Source: Xenopus tropicalis
Lineage: Eukaryota; Chordata; Amphibia; Anura; Pipidae
DNA length: 64,000 nt
NCBI RefSeq assembly: GCF_000004195.4
Contig: NC_030677.2
Coordinates: forward strand, 195,204,372 to 195,268,371
Reading direction: 5' to 3'
Shown piece after piece: positions 54,764 through 64,000 of the stretch. Position 1 is the first letter of the stretch. Each line of letters opens with the position of its first letter. The translations under genes were made by a program, and so were the position numbers. The notes under the pieces were generated by a model. The model was not told the origin of the DNA. It searched no databases and saw only the letters and a program-made list of their open reading frames with translations.

Positions 54764-54850
54764 TAGGGACGACCGAGAAAAATGGTGTATATAAATATTA
54801 GCCACATATAAATGGTATCATATAAATAGTAGATGCTTATAAATAGTAGC

Positions 54851-55158
54851 CGCTAGTGATGAGCAAATGTGTTCTGGTTTCTTTAGTGAAAAATTAGCAA
54901 ATCTTTCGAAAGATCCCCGAAACGGCAAAAATGTTGTGCGGGCAAAAAAATTGTTGCTGTGACTATTATTTTTTGACGCTTGTATAAATTTTTGGATGTG
55001 CGGTGAATTTTTGCGTGGCAAATTTTTTCATGCGTTTTGCCATTGGCGGATTGTTTTGCGAAACGCATGAAAAAATCCGCCGTGAAAAAATTCAACGCAC
55101 GTCCAAAAATTTGCTGCGAATCCATGCCTGGCGAAACATTTCATCACTTGTAGCCAAA
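54851..55158. mobile_element. CTAGTGATGAGCAAAT-ended MITE inside the foldback element
   Basis: It begins GCTAGTGATGAGCAAATG and ends with the inverted AACATTTCATCACTTG. Internal palindromes include CATGCGTTTTGCC..GCGAAACGCATG. The flanks share GTAGCC (54846-54851 and 55151-55156), a likely decayed target duplication. Confidence 0.7.
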
Positions 55159-55656
55159 TATAAATAGTCGCGCAAATGAACGCACGCCATGTTAGCCATA
55201 CACGCCAATACTTGCGGAAAATTACTGTATTAAAAATGAACATTTCGCTGCAAACTGGCGGCTGCGTCACTCTAGGGGAAACACAGACTTGAATAAATAA
55301 CACTGTAAGTCCATATTTTATTGCAAAAAATCATTTACTGTACTTTTGTATAATTTTTCGCCTGCCTGTAGTAGGTGTTAATTTTCGCATAGCCAAATGC
55401 GATATTTAGCGCGCAAAAGTTATAGTGAATCATGCGATCGTATTCTTTTCAGCGCGGAAATTAACGCATGCGGTAAAACTAGTGCGAGAAATAACCCATG
55501 CGAAAATGGCGATTTTTCCCACGCGATAATACTATGGTGAATCGCGCGCAAATTATTTTGCGTTTTTTAACGCAAAAAAGCGTGCGATAATTTTTATCGC
55601 ACTTTAGTGAATCAGGCCCTCTGTCCTCTCAATCTAGTAATGCTACAGCTCCTGAC

Positions 55657-55835
55657 TTAAGGTGGCCGCACATTGAAAGATTTGTTGCATTGAAGACTGC
55701 ATCAATGTGCAGATCTGGTTCTGGGAGAATTAAACCTGCTTGATCAACATCTGGCTAATTGTCAGCCAGATATTGGTCAGGTAGGCCTGTCAGAGGGTCC
55801 CATACTTGGGCTGATAAGATGCTGACTGCAGCTTT
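55657..55835. mobile_element. Fragment of the GGTGGCCATACAC family
   Basis: TTAAGGTGGCCGCACATTG and, downstream, CCTGCTTGATCAACATCTGG..GGCCTGTCAGAGGGTCCCAT correspond to the end and interior of 33061-33419. Worn, right end lost. Confidence 0.6.
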
Positions 55836-57589
55836 AGTAGTCTAACCATCAAACTGTCCCTCATTTATGAGTTTCCCTTCCCTGAAGTTGTGAGGTTCCC
55901 ATTCCTGACTTGGACTTCACTAGGGTCCATCCCCAGGCTCTGTAAAGACTTTATTAATCTCTTGGGCATAAGCCAAGAAGAAACTAGAACATTTGCCTTC
56001 CCATGGAGGTCACTAGATGCTGCCTCTCACATGGAACACTTTAGACGGGGATCTGAATTCAAAATTAAGCATTCTAAAAAGTTGTAAAAGCAAATTGCTA
56101 TCAGGTGCTTTTGTGCTCCGTGCCGCCTAAGAGAGCAGACCCTATGCTGTCTCCTGTCATCCCTGACACCTACCACTTCTCTGCTTGGACCTAAAAGGAA
56201 TGCTAGTGTAGGCAGACCAGTTACATGTCATTGGTTTAATGTATGTCCCATTTGTAACCACAAAGGGTATAAAAGATATTGAATGGGGAAAGTCAACAGC
56301 CACTTGCTTGGTGATCTAGATTGTAGCCAAAGCTCCAAAAAGCTAAAAAGCTCTTCTCCCAGGTTCTTTAATGCTGGTTATACAGTTTAGCGACCCTTAC
56401 AACCAAATTGGAACCAGTTGGGAAGCTTGGGTCAGTAAGCCTACTGACTGGAAACAAACTTCATTCCGTGCACTATTTATATCCAGAAGGTTCCTTTTTG
56501 TATCAGACCTGGGATCAGTAGTGAAATCACAGGAAGCTACTAATTAGCATGCAATCATCCCTTGTTAACAATGACAGGAAAAATACTCGCATAGTTAATG
56601 GGTTTCCAGAGAAAAACAAGGCAGCCTAAATAAAAAACCAGTGCTATTATTTCCCATATCTGTTTCTCCTCTCTGAAACAATAAATAGAAACCAAATGTA
56701 TCATTTAGCTGCAGCACTGCCATCAATGAGACAAAACATTCATTAAGAGATTTTTGCCTGAAGCAATGGCAGATCTATAGATGTAGCTGCTGTACTGGTG
56801 ATTGTGCCTGCAATGCCTTCTCAGGGAACATTATGGCACCTACATCTTCTAACCAGATCCTTCAAACTCCTTCTAACTTGAAAAATGCCCTTTTGAATAT
56901 ATATATTTAAAGAGAGCAATTAATAGTTGGACATTTTTATTAACTATTTAACAAACTGCTCATAAATGTGACAGGTTCAAAATGAGCTTTTAGGCATGTT
57001 TAATGACTAGCGCTACATTTTGCAGGGTAATAGGCCTATATGGTGGGTGCCATGTGGTTGCTAGGTGCTTTGAGCCGCTATCACCCATTATATCTCTGGC
57101 TGCAAGGACTGTGATACTTTGAGTACAGATAATTACGTGCCTTTCTGTATGTATGAGTTTGGCTGGAAGCCTAAAAGGTTTGCAATTAATCACAACATTA
57201 TCAGTTTCCTAGGTGTCCCCAGCTTTCCTGGAAAGGAACTCTAAATGCATCACACATATGTGTAACAATAATGCAGAATTGTACTTCCAGCTTGGAACTC
57301 ATGGTTTATGTTATGATATAAATGCTTTATGGTTCACTGCTTGTAGGAAGTAACAGTATTCCAGTCTAAATGTAGCTACCATGGAACAGTGATACCTAAT
57401 ATTCAATTACCTTAGTTCTATTTTTTCGAATTGCTGGGTGTCTTTCCATCCTCTGCTTCATTAATATGTTACCATATACTGTGCAGCACCAGAACGCACC
57501 ATCAATAACATACAAGCAAGGTGCCCAAATCTTTACAAAGATACAATAATAACCAACTAACCCAACTGGACGCAAGTTGGGCATACCTG
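55836..57589. other. No gene recognised
   Basis: Short chance frames only. No bounded repeat. Confidence 0.4.
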
Positions 57590-57860
57590 GTAAGATATGC
57601 TCATTTGGCAAGGTCACCGAGGTGGCCACTGACATGGTAGGGCAAATTAGGATGGACTTGAACTTTTGGTCCCCAGGACAAAGATTGGATCATAAGGGGG
57701 GCCTGTGGAAACCTGTTGGAAGAGGACCACATAAATGGGTGATGCTGTATATTCCCTAATGGATTTTCAAACCTGCCCAATTAATATCTTACCATTAGGA
57801 CCTACTAAGAGCCCCATACAGTGGCCGATAAACTGCTGTGTTGGTGGCTTTTACCATCCA
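57590..57860. mobile_element. Worn fragment of the GGTGGCCATACAC family
   Basis: AACCTGCCCAATTAATATC..CCATACAGTGGCCGATAAAC..TTGGTGGC follows the interior order of 33061-33419. The termini are decayed, so the limits are approximate. Confidence 0.5.
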
Positions 57861-57924
57861 TGTTTGACCAGAATAATAGGTGCAACATCACACCCCATGG
57901 TTCTCAGTTACAGTGCCCTGTTGT

Positions 57925-58271
57925 GTTTTTTCAGTTATTTGGCTTATTGTTCAGCAGCTCTCCAGTTTGGCTTTTTAGCAGCTATCTGGTTGCTAGGGTC
58001 TTGTTTACCTTAGCAACCAGGCATTGTTTTGCATGAGAGACTGGAATATGAATTAGAAAGGGCCTGAGTAGAAAGATAAATATTATAAAACTGCAGGCTC
58101 ACAGAGCCAGGGTCATTGACCCCCATTTGAAAGCTGCAAAGATGTAGAAGTGCAAGGCAAGTAATTCAAAAACTATACAAAATAAATAGTGAAGTCCTAT
58201 TGCAAAGTTGCAACAAATAGCACATGCAATAAAGTGTTAAAAGTTAGTTTAAAGGTAAACCACCCCATTAA
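57925..58271. mobile_element. TTAA MITE (14404 family), left end missing
   Basis: Contains GGTTGCTAGGGTC, CAGAGCCAGGGTCATTGACC and the right end TTTAAAGGTAAACCACCCCATTAA. The left terminus has decayed. Confidence 0.65.
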
Positions 58272-59185
58272 AACATTAAGTAACCCATAGTAACCAAAAA
58301 GAAGTTAGCCTATATCAGTGCACTGCAGGTAGCATAATGAAACCTAATTTCCATGTTATTGCTCTGGGTGGCTTCACTGGGATTGTTATGTGCAATGAAA
58401 TCACCCTCTCTATAAGACTTTCCTAGAATGAAAGTAAACAAAGGGTCAAACTAATGTCCCATTTTTAATATTGTCCACTGGGGGCACTGTTTTCTTTGCA
58501 AGAGCAGGCAGCAGGGCAGTTGTGTTTAGAATAATCTTACCCTATTGATTGAAAGGACAAAACACCTTGCTTATTAATACACCTCTGCTTGTTGGTAAAT
58601 AATATAAAGATATTTATATTTACAACTCACATAATATACAATGAAGGAGGAATAGACTTTAGATAGGGCAAAGATAGCACTTCCTGACATGCAGAAAAAA
58701 AGTCCCCATTGAATAAGCCTGTCAGATGTGGGACAGTGAGAAGATACAGGGGAGATCCGCTTACAGGTGGCATGACCTGAACCAGCAATATGTGTCACTC
58801 AACTGAGCAACATATAATGGCCCGTGACACCAGACACTGGAATTCAGCACGGCTCCCCGTGCAGCTGCTAAACATTAATTATGGAGCGGCTGGGAAGCAA
58901 GCTCAGTGTGAGATGCCATATAGGAATATAGAGCTGCCTGCGCATATTGGGGGCCCCTCAGATCTGCACTTGTAGGTATAAAGGGTGCAGGTGGAGTAGG
59001 GAACGATAGAAAAAGATAGTAACAGTGGAGCAAGATGGTGAAATTTTATACTGGCATTGCCCAGTGTTGGTCACCTCAGGTCACAGCACCCACTCGCTGC
59101 TAATTCTATGAGATAATACCTATATGGACTGAGAACTAATTGTCCCTTTATTTTGTCCCCTTTATTTTTTCCCCCAAGCCTAGTC
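58272..59185. other. No gene recognised
   Basis: No supportable feature. Confidence 0.4.
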
Positions 59186-59328
59186 AAAAGGGTAGTTCAC
59201 CATTAAATTAACTTTTAGACATTGATATTCTAAAACAGTTAGCACATGAAAACCAACTGCAAAGTTGCTAGGAATAGGGCATTCTATAACATACTAAAAG
59301 TTAACATAAAGGTGAACCACCCCTTTAA
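59186..59328. mobile_element. TTAA MITE (14404 family), internally deleted
   Basis: It has AAAAGGGTAGTTCACCATTA at the left and AAAGGTGAACCACCCCTTTAA at the right, but only 143 bp in total. Compared with 14404-14998 most of the interior is deleted. Confidence 0.75.
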
Positions 59329-60127
59329 GATTGAGGAGTTGGGGGTCTGTTATTGTGTCATGGGGCCATGTATTGTAAGACAAGTGCCATAACCATGTGA
59401 CACTGTGTATAGTAAGCCAAGCAGGTGTCAGGGGAAGACACTTGGTGTATGGAATATACAGTAATGTAAATGTAAACAGATGTTGGACAGATTGTGGGCG
59501 AGGCTTCAGCATTATAAAGTCATGGGCGATGTTTTTTTCATTGGGACCCCATTTTACTTGTTGCCAGTGCACTCAACCCAGACCCCAGTTGCTACTTTAG
59601 GGTGCCCTGAGTTCTCATTGGGGCTCTAACTGTGATAGCTGGTTGCTTTATAAATAATGTGGCCTCCAAACAAACCATTTTCCTCCTGTTCCCAATAGTA
59701 CTAAGGAGAGGGCTCATTTCATATCTGCATAATGGGAGGGGGAAAAACACAACAAGGTGCAAAATATACAAGCAAGCATTGTTTAGTAATGCCCCCCCCC
59801 CCCCCCCATCCCTAATTACATTGGCACATTCCAGCTGAATGGAAGCAATATTCTAGGGACACATAATACAAGTGAGCAGCATACCAGGATGCCATGCTGT
59901 TATCTACACCGCCCTGCTAGAGACATCAGACGAGCACACACCCTCATGTAAGTGAGCTGCATCGGCTGAACTGTGAGCAATGTGACTTATTTATGCATCG
60001 CACAAGCGCCGAGACCTGCGGAACAGCCTGATCAGCTCTTATCTCCCTCCTGTGTTTAATGACAAGTAATTCTGAATGTTGGGGATTCTAAACATTATAA
60101 ACATTCCCCAATTGTAAAAGCTGTGAA
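59329..60127. other. No gene; 16-base C run
   Basis: A run of 16 C lies at 59792-59807. Otherwise featureless. Confidence 0.4.
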
Positions 60128-60320
60128 TTAAAAGGGGACCTGTCACCTTAAGAAATAATTCTAAATCCTTTTATATCATGTTAGTAGAACACAATAAACT
60201 TTACTTATACAGTACTGTACATTAATTAAATATATAAATGCAATTACATCTACAAAGTGCTGAATGGAAAGTGAAAGTAATTTCCTGCCCCACCTCTATG
60301 CCTGTTTCTGCTATAAAAAC
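60128..60320. mobile_element. Truncated relative of the 30000-30486 TTAA MITE
   Basis: The left end TTAAAAGGGGACCTGTCACC and the shared CTGCCCCACCTCTATGCCTG block match. The hairpin's second arm and the right end are absent. Confidence 0.7.
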
Positions 60321-60567
60321 AATTGATAACAATAATTATTCTCGCTAATTTCTGTCCACTGTCCCAGCCAGGGCTCTACTGAGGTCTACGCTAATGCCAG
60401 ACAGGATCCTTGACTGCCACTTCTCTGTCCCAGGAAATTTCTATACTAGCAGGTAGATTCCAGCACATACCTTCTATGGGCTATTTAGATATATATACTG
60501 TTTTAATGCACCTTTTGCCCTGTGTTTGCACATAGCAATGAAACCATTAGTCAATACTGGTCTCAAA

Positions 60568-60925
60568 TTAAAGGGGTTGTCCACCTATGAGTTAAGTTTT
60601 AGTATGATATAGAGAGTGATATTCTGAGACGATTTGCAATTGGTCTTCATTTTTTATTTGTAGTTTTTTATAATTATTTCTGTTTTTTGTTTGGCAGCTT
60701 GGAGTTTTAGCAGCTATTCGGTTGCTAGGGTCCAAATTACCCTAGCAACCAGAGTGTGGTATGAAAGACTTATATATGAAAAGGAGAGGACTTGAATAGA
60801 AAAATAAGTGATATAAAACAATAACAATTAAACTGTAGCCTCACAGAGGCTCAGGGGTCAGTGACCCCCATTTGAAAGCTGCACAGAGTTAGAAGAAGAA
60901 GGCAAATAATTCAAAAACTATGAAA
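60568..60925. mobile_element. TTAA MITE (14404 family), right end missing
   Basis: It starts TTAAAGGGGTTGTCCACC and continues through AGTGATATTCTGAGACGATT, GGTTGCTAGGGTCC and GGTCAGTGACCCCC. It stops after AATTCAAAAACTATG without the right terminus. Confidence 0.75.
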
Positions 60926-62353
60926 CTATGTACGAGGGGAAAGTTCTGAAAGGCTCCATTGGACAAGCCTTGGAGAGGAGTATGCCTTGCCATAGCCAGA
61001 GGCGCTCTATGATGCTGCAGACGAACCAAACCCTGAACGGCAGCCAAGACAATACGACTTGCTTACATGATCTGCAGAATATATATGTGATGAGTAAGAG
61101 TTTGCTTTCAGTTTTGTGTCTCTTGGCAGACCTTTCCCCCCCGCACTATATGCTTTGCATAGCTGGCAGGTAGCCTTGTGTGAGTTGAGAAAGAGCTCGA
61201 CGCTTACATAATCCAGCTCACTAAATGTTATGCCGCAGGCCAGTGTTTATGCAACTGGTGCTTAAAGAATATATTACACCTAATTATATGTTGCATAAGA
61301 GACATCATGTTATATCCACTAGACAATGCCTTCAAAAGATACTGGAATTTAACAAGGATCAACTTCAAAGGAGGTACCTAACGTTAATGTAGCAGTAAAA
61401 AAGAATGTTTCTGGAACAGTGCAAGTCCTTGATAGCTCTGCAGTACAACTGGATCTTGCACGCAGCCCTGTTTACTACAACAAGAGCTCACAGACTCATG
61501 TATTCCAGTGTGAGGCTTATTCTGTAAGTTGGAACCTTGAGAAGGTGGTTAGGCTAACAAGGAGTCATCTGTGTGCCACTATTGATAAATCATAGGGAAA
61601 TAATATTGTATCTGATCATCTGGTCCCTTAATAAATTAAAAAATCATGGCAACTGCCATAAAGAGGGTACATTTTCACAATTTGTTACAATGTATGGAAA
61701 AATAACCACAGTGGTTTCTGCAATACTCAGAGACGGCGCCTTAAGCCAATGGTACTGGAGGAGCTCTGTAGTGGTCAAAATATCCTATGACCTCCAAATA
61801 CAATTACAGACCAAAGATCAGAAACAGCATGATCCATCTGTCACCTCCAGGCCTACTATGAGCAGGGCGCCTCTCAAACATCTTTGAAAACACCACCTAA
61901 AAACAGCAGGGGACAAACACCCCTCGTGCCATTGGCCATAGCGGGTAAGGGCAGGTACACTCAAAAGACAAAACTTCAACCACTTAACAATAACGATGGG
62001 GGTTCATCCATGTCTGGATCATCTACCACTAGGCCCTTCCCTTCTGCCTAGAGACAGGTAATTCCCCATCTAACTTTTCATTCATCAAATACTACACTGT
62101 AACACCCTCAGGTCCCAACCTCATGGTGATTATTGGGTGAATGCCCAGCTACATTTCTGTTTTCCTGCCTACACCACCATCAGGCCCTTCTATCTAATGA
62201 CTGATAGGTGAATGCCCATCAACAACTCACTCTGTGCATCACCATAAGTCACACTCAAGTCCTTCCTCCAAATAAGGACTTTTCATCTACTTTCCAGTTT
62301 ACCAAGTGCCACCCATCACCACCCACAGAGCCATCACTCCTGGTGACTAGCAT
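60926..62353. other. No gene recognised
   Basis: The frames at 60928-61173 and 61573-61887 (plus) have no splice or family support. Confidence 0.4.
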
Positions 62354-62796
62354 TTAAAGGAACAGTAACACCAAAAAATGAAAGTGTATAAAAATAATTA
62401 ATATATTATGTACTATTGCCCTGCACTGGTAAAAGTTGTGTGTTTGCTTCATAAACACTACTACAGTTTATATAAATACCCTGTTGTGTAGCCATGGGGG
62501 CAGCCATTTAAATTGAAAAAAGGAGAAAAGGCACAGGTTACTAAGCAGATAACAGATAAGTAGCATAGATTCCCATTGTATTCTACAGAGTTATCTGTTA
62601 TCTTCTTATGTAACCTGTGCCTTTTCTCCTTTTTTCAATTTAAATGGCTGCCCCCATGGCTACACAGCAGCTATTTCTATTAACTATAGTAGTCTTTCTG
62701 AAGCAAACACGCAACTTTTACCAGTGCAGGGCAACATTACATTATATTTTAATTATTTTAAAGCTTTTTTATTTTTTAGTGTTACTGTTCCTTTAA
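62354..62796. mobile_element. Complete foldback MITE, palindromic nearly end to end (443 bp)
   Basis: The ends TTAAAGGAACAGTAACACCA and GTGTTACTGTTCCTTTAA are inverted, with TTAA at each tip. Pairing continues inwards: CCCTGCACTGGTAAAAG (62419) with its complement near 62731, then a long inner pair (62485-62559 and 62591-62667) around GCCATGGGGGCAGCCATTTA. The loop is about 30 bases. Non-coding. Confidence 0.92.
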
Positions 62797-64000
62797 ATAC
62801 CCAGCTATATATTTCAGTTCCCAATCTTATGTTACACTCTGGCCCTCCTTCTCTCCAGGTGAGTGTCCATCTTCATTTGGCTTGTACCAGATACTCCTCA
62901 GTCCTACTTTTCTCATGACGGAATAGTATTCTTTACAATACTTCGTGTACCAGTTTGCAACACACTCTGGCCCTTCTCTTCTGGAGATTGCCAGTTGACT
63001 GACAGAGATTGACAGGTGAATGCCCATCTACTTTTCAGTTTTCACATACCCATTTGGCCTGGCCCTTCACTTCAGCTGATTGGCAGGGTGAATGTTCCTC
63101 TACATTTCAATTCTTCTGGTACATGAGATTTCACATCTACTGTAGCACATTCCTAACTCTTTCTGCTTTGTGTCAGTACTGGAATGTGAGGCACGTGAGC
63201 CTCCAGCTGCTGTGGGCAATAGCTTCTCCTCTCAACCCTCTGTGTTTAACATCTCTGCCTTATGGCCTTATGCACAATGCTCACAGACCCACCAATACCC
63301 CAATCATTTCAGGATGCCGCACGTCCCCCACAGTCCATAGGCAATCACTTTCTTTCCACTGCGTATTAATGTAATAAAATTCAAATAACCCATTATTGTT
63401 TCCATTTTAATAACTTTTCATATTAAAACTGTAAAATATCTTTGAATCCCTTGGAGCAGAAATCCTGAATAAGCAACATTATTTATTCATTCAAATTCTA
63501 TATAGTCACCCACTGTAGGGAATGCAATATCCTATCACAGTGTAGGAGTATGAGAGTATGTGGCTGTGAATTCAGAGTATGGTACTGAACTATGCTTGGA
63601 AAAAAAAGTATAATTTTCTATAATATCACCTTGTACCAAAGCTAAAGGTACCCCTCAATGATTCAGATTCAGTCAAATCACTTGTGGAGGAATTGGTATT
63701 TGTCTGAATCTAAAAATTGTTGCTTGATGTTTCCCTTTATACAGCATAAACACTAAGAACAAAATAATACATAAAAAAAAAACATAGTCACAACGGTGAC
63801 TTGTGATCCTGCGTAATGTGATGTTCTTGGGTTATGTGCCAAATATGCCAGGTTGTGTTACCAGAAGACAGGCTGAGACATCACAATGAATGAAGAGCTC
63901 TTTTGAGCTAACACAGTCTATCACAATTACTTCTGCATGCAAGCCTGCACAGTTAGTGCTCTGAGGCTACCAAAGGCCATTCCTGGGGAGCAAGGGATTG
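62797..64000. other. No gene recognised
   Basis: Related phrases (GGTGAATGCCCATCTAC, TTCAGTTTTC, GGCCCTTC) recur loosely from 62060 to 63130 at irregular spacing, as if from a very old tandem repeat. The 121-codon plus frame at 63009-63374 lies in it and is not supported as a gene. Confidence 0.35.

Larger units (their letters stand above)
49113..54781 (-). mobile_element. DIRS-type tyrosine-recombinase retrotransposon, nearly intact
   Basis: About 5.67 kb read on the minus strand: inverted terminal repeat, 0.8-kb leader, Gag (two frames), RT/RNase H/methyltransferase-like ORF, tyrosine recombinase ORF, internal complementary region, inverted terminal repeat. It has no protease, DDE integrase or target duplication. 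These features together define the DIRS1 order of retrotransposons. Terminal repeats are identical over 131 bp by eye, the RT and recombinase frames are open, and Gag has a single frameshift. It sits inside a foldback element. Confidence 0.97.
48842..55620. mobile_element. Foldback element AGGGCCTGATTCACTAAAG, split by a DIRS element
   Basis: The left arm starts AGGGCCTGATTCACTAAAGG and the right arm ends CTTTAGTGAATCAGGCCCT. Both arms are rich in CGC/GCG words (CGCGCGATA, GCGATTTTTC), which are rare elsewhere in the window. The arms are 48842-49112 and 54782-55620. DIRS insertion and a second MITE (54851-55158) account for most of the length. No target duplication was resolved. Confidence 0.8.

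Overview
Organism and setting. This is AT-rich vertebrate nuclear DNA from an anuran, most likely Xenopus. That rests on the repeat families I recognise: TTAA-target T2/Kolobok-like MITEs, the abundant MITE that begins CAGGTATGGGATCC, L2-like tails ending in (TAA)n, hAT-type MITEs with 8-bp target duplications, and a DIRS-type tyrosine-recombinase retrotransposon. I see no operons, rRNA, tRNA or CRISPR arrays. Almost every open frame over 60 codons lies in a repeat or occurs by chance.

Host gene content. Only one host coding segment is convincing. It is a short minus-strand exon (29374-29454) with a good splice acceptor, a start codon in good context, a 23-residue signal-peptide-like sequence and a GTGAGT donor. 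The window is therefore probably largely intron and flank of a long minus-strand gene for a secreted or membrane protein. I cannot name it.

Layout. 1-900: a 23/46-bp minisatellite running off the left edge. 2.3-15 kb: scattered MITEs, LTR-like pieces and a 28-bp tandem array. 16-24.7 kb: a retroposon with a 13-bp target duplication, two MITEs carrying arrays of a 113-bp unit, and a local duplication split by a hairpin-rich MITE. 26-33.4 kb: foldback elements, a 41-bp minisatellite with higher-order structure, TTAA MITEs and the host exon. 34.7-37.6 kb: an L1-like 3' end with intact target duplications, then a three-level nest (TTAA MITE containing an L1-like 3' end containing a solo LTR). 38.9-45.8 kb: a 62-bp tandem array and more MITEs. 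48.8-55.6 kb: a foldback element split by a 5.67-kb DIRS element. 55.6-64 kb: degraded MITEs and a complete foldback MITE.

How the genes work together. The only multi-gene system is the DIRS element, read on the minus strand. Its order is inverted terminal repeat, Gag (broken by one frameshift), reverse transcriptase/RNase H/methyltransferase-like protein, tyrosine recombinase, internal complementary region, inverted terminal repeat. In this family the polymerase copies the RNA and the recombinase inserts a circular DNA product, so no integrase or target duplication is needed. Its 131-bp terminal repeats look identical and two of its three reading frames are open, so it is probably a young copy. 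I found no clearly undescribed system. The most unusual structures are the arrays inside MITEs, the higher-order minisatellite, and several nested insertions whose empty sites can be read within the same window.
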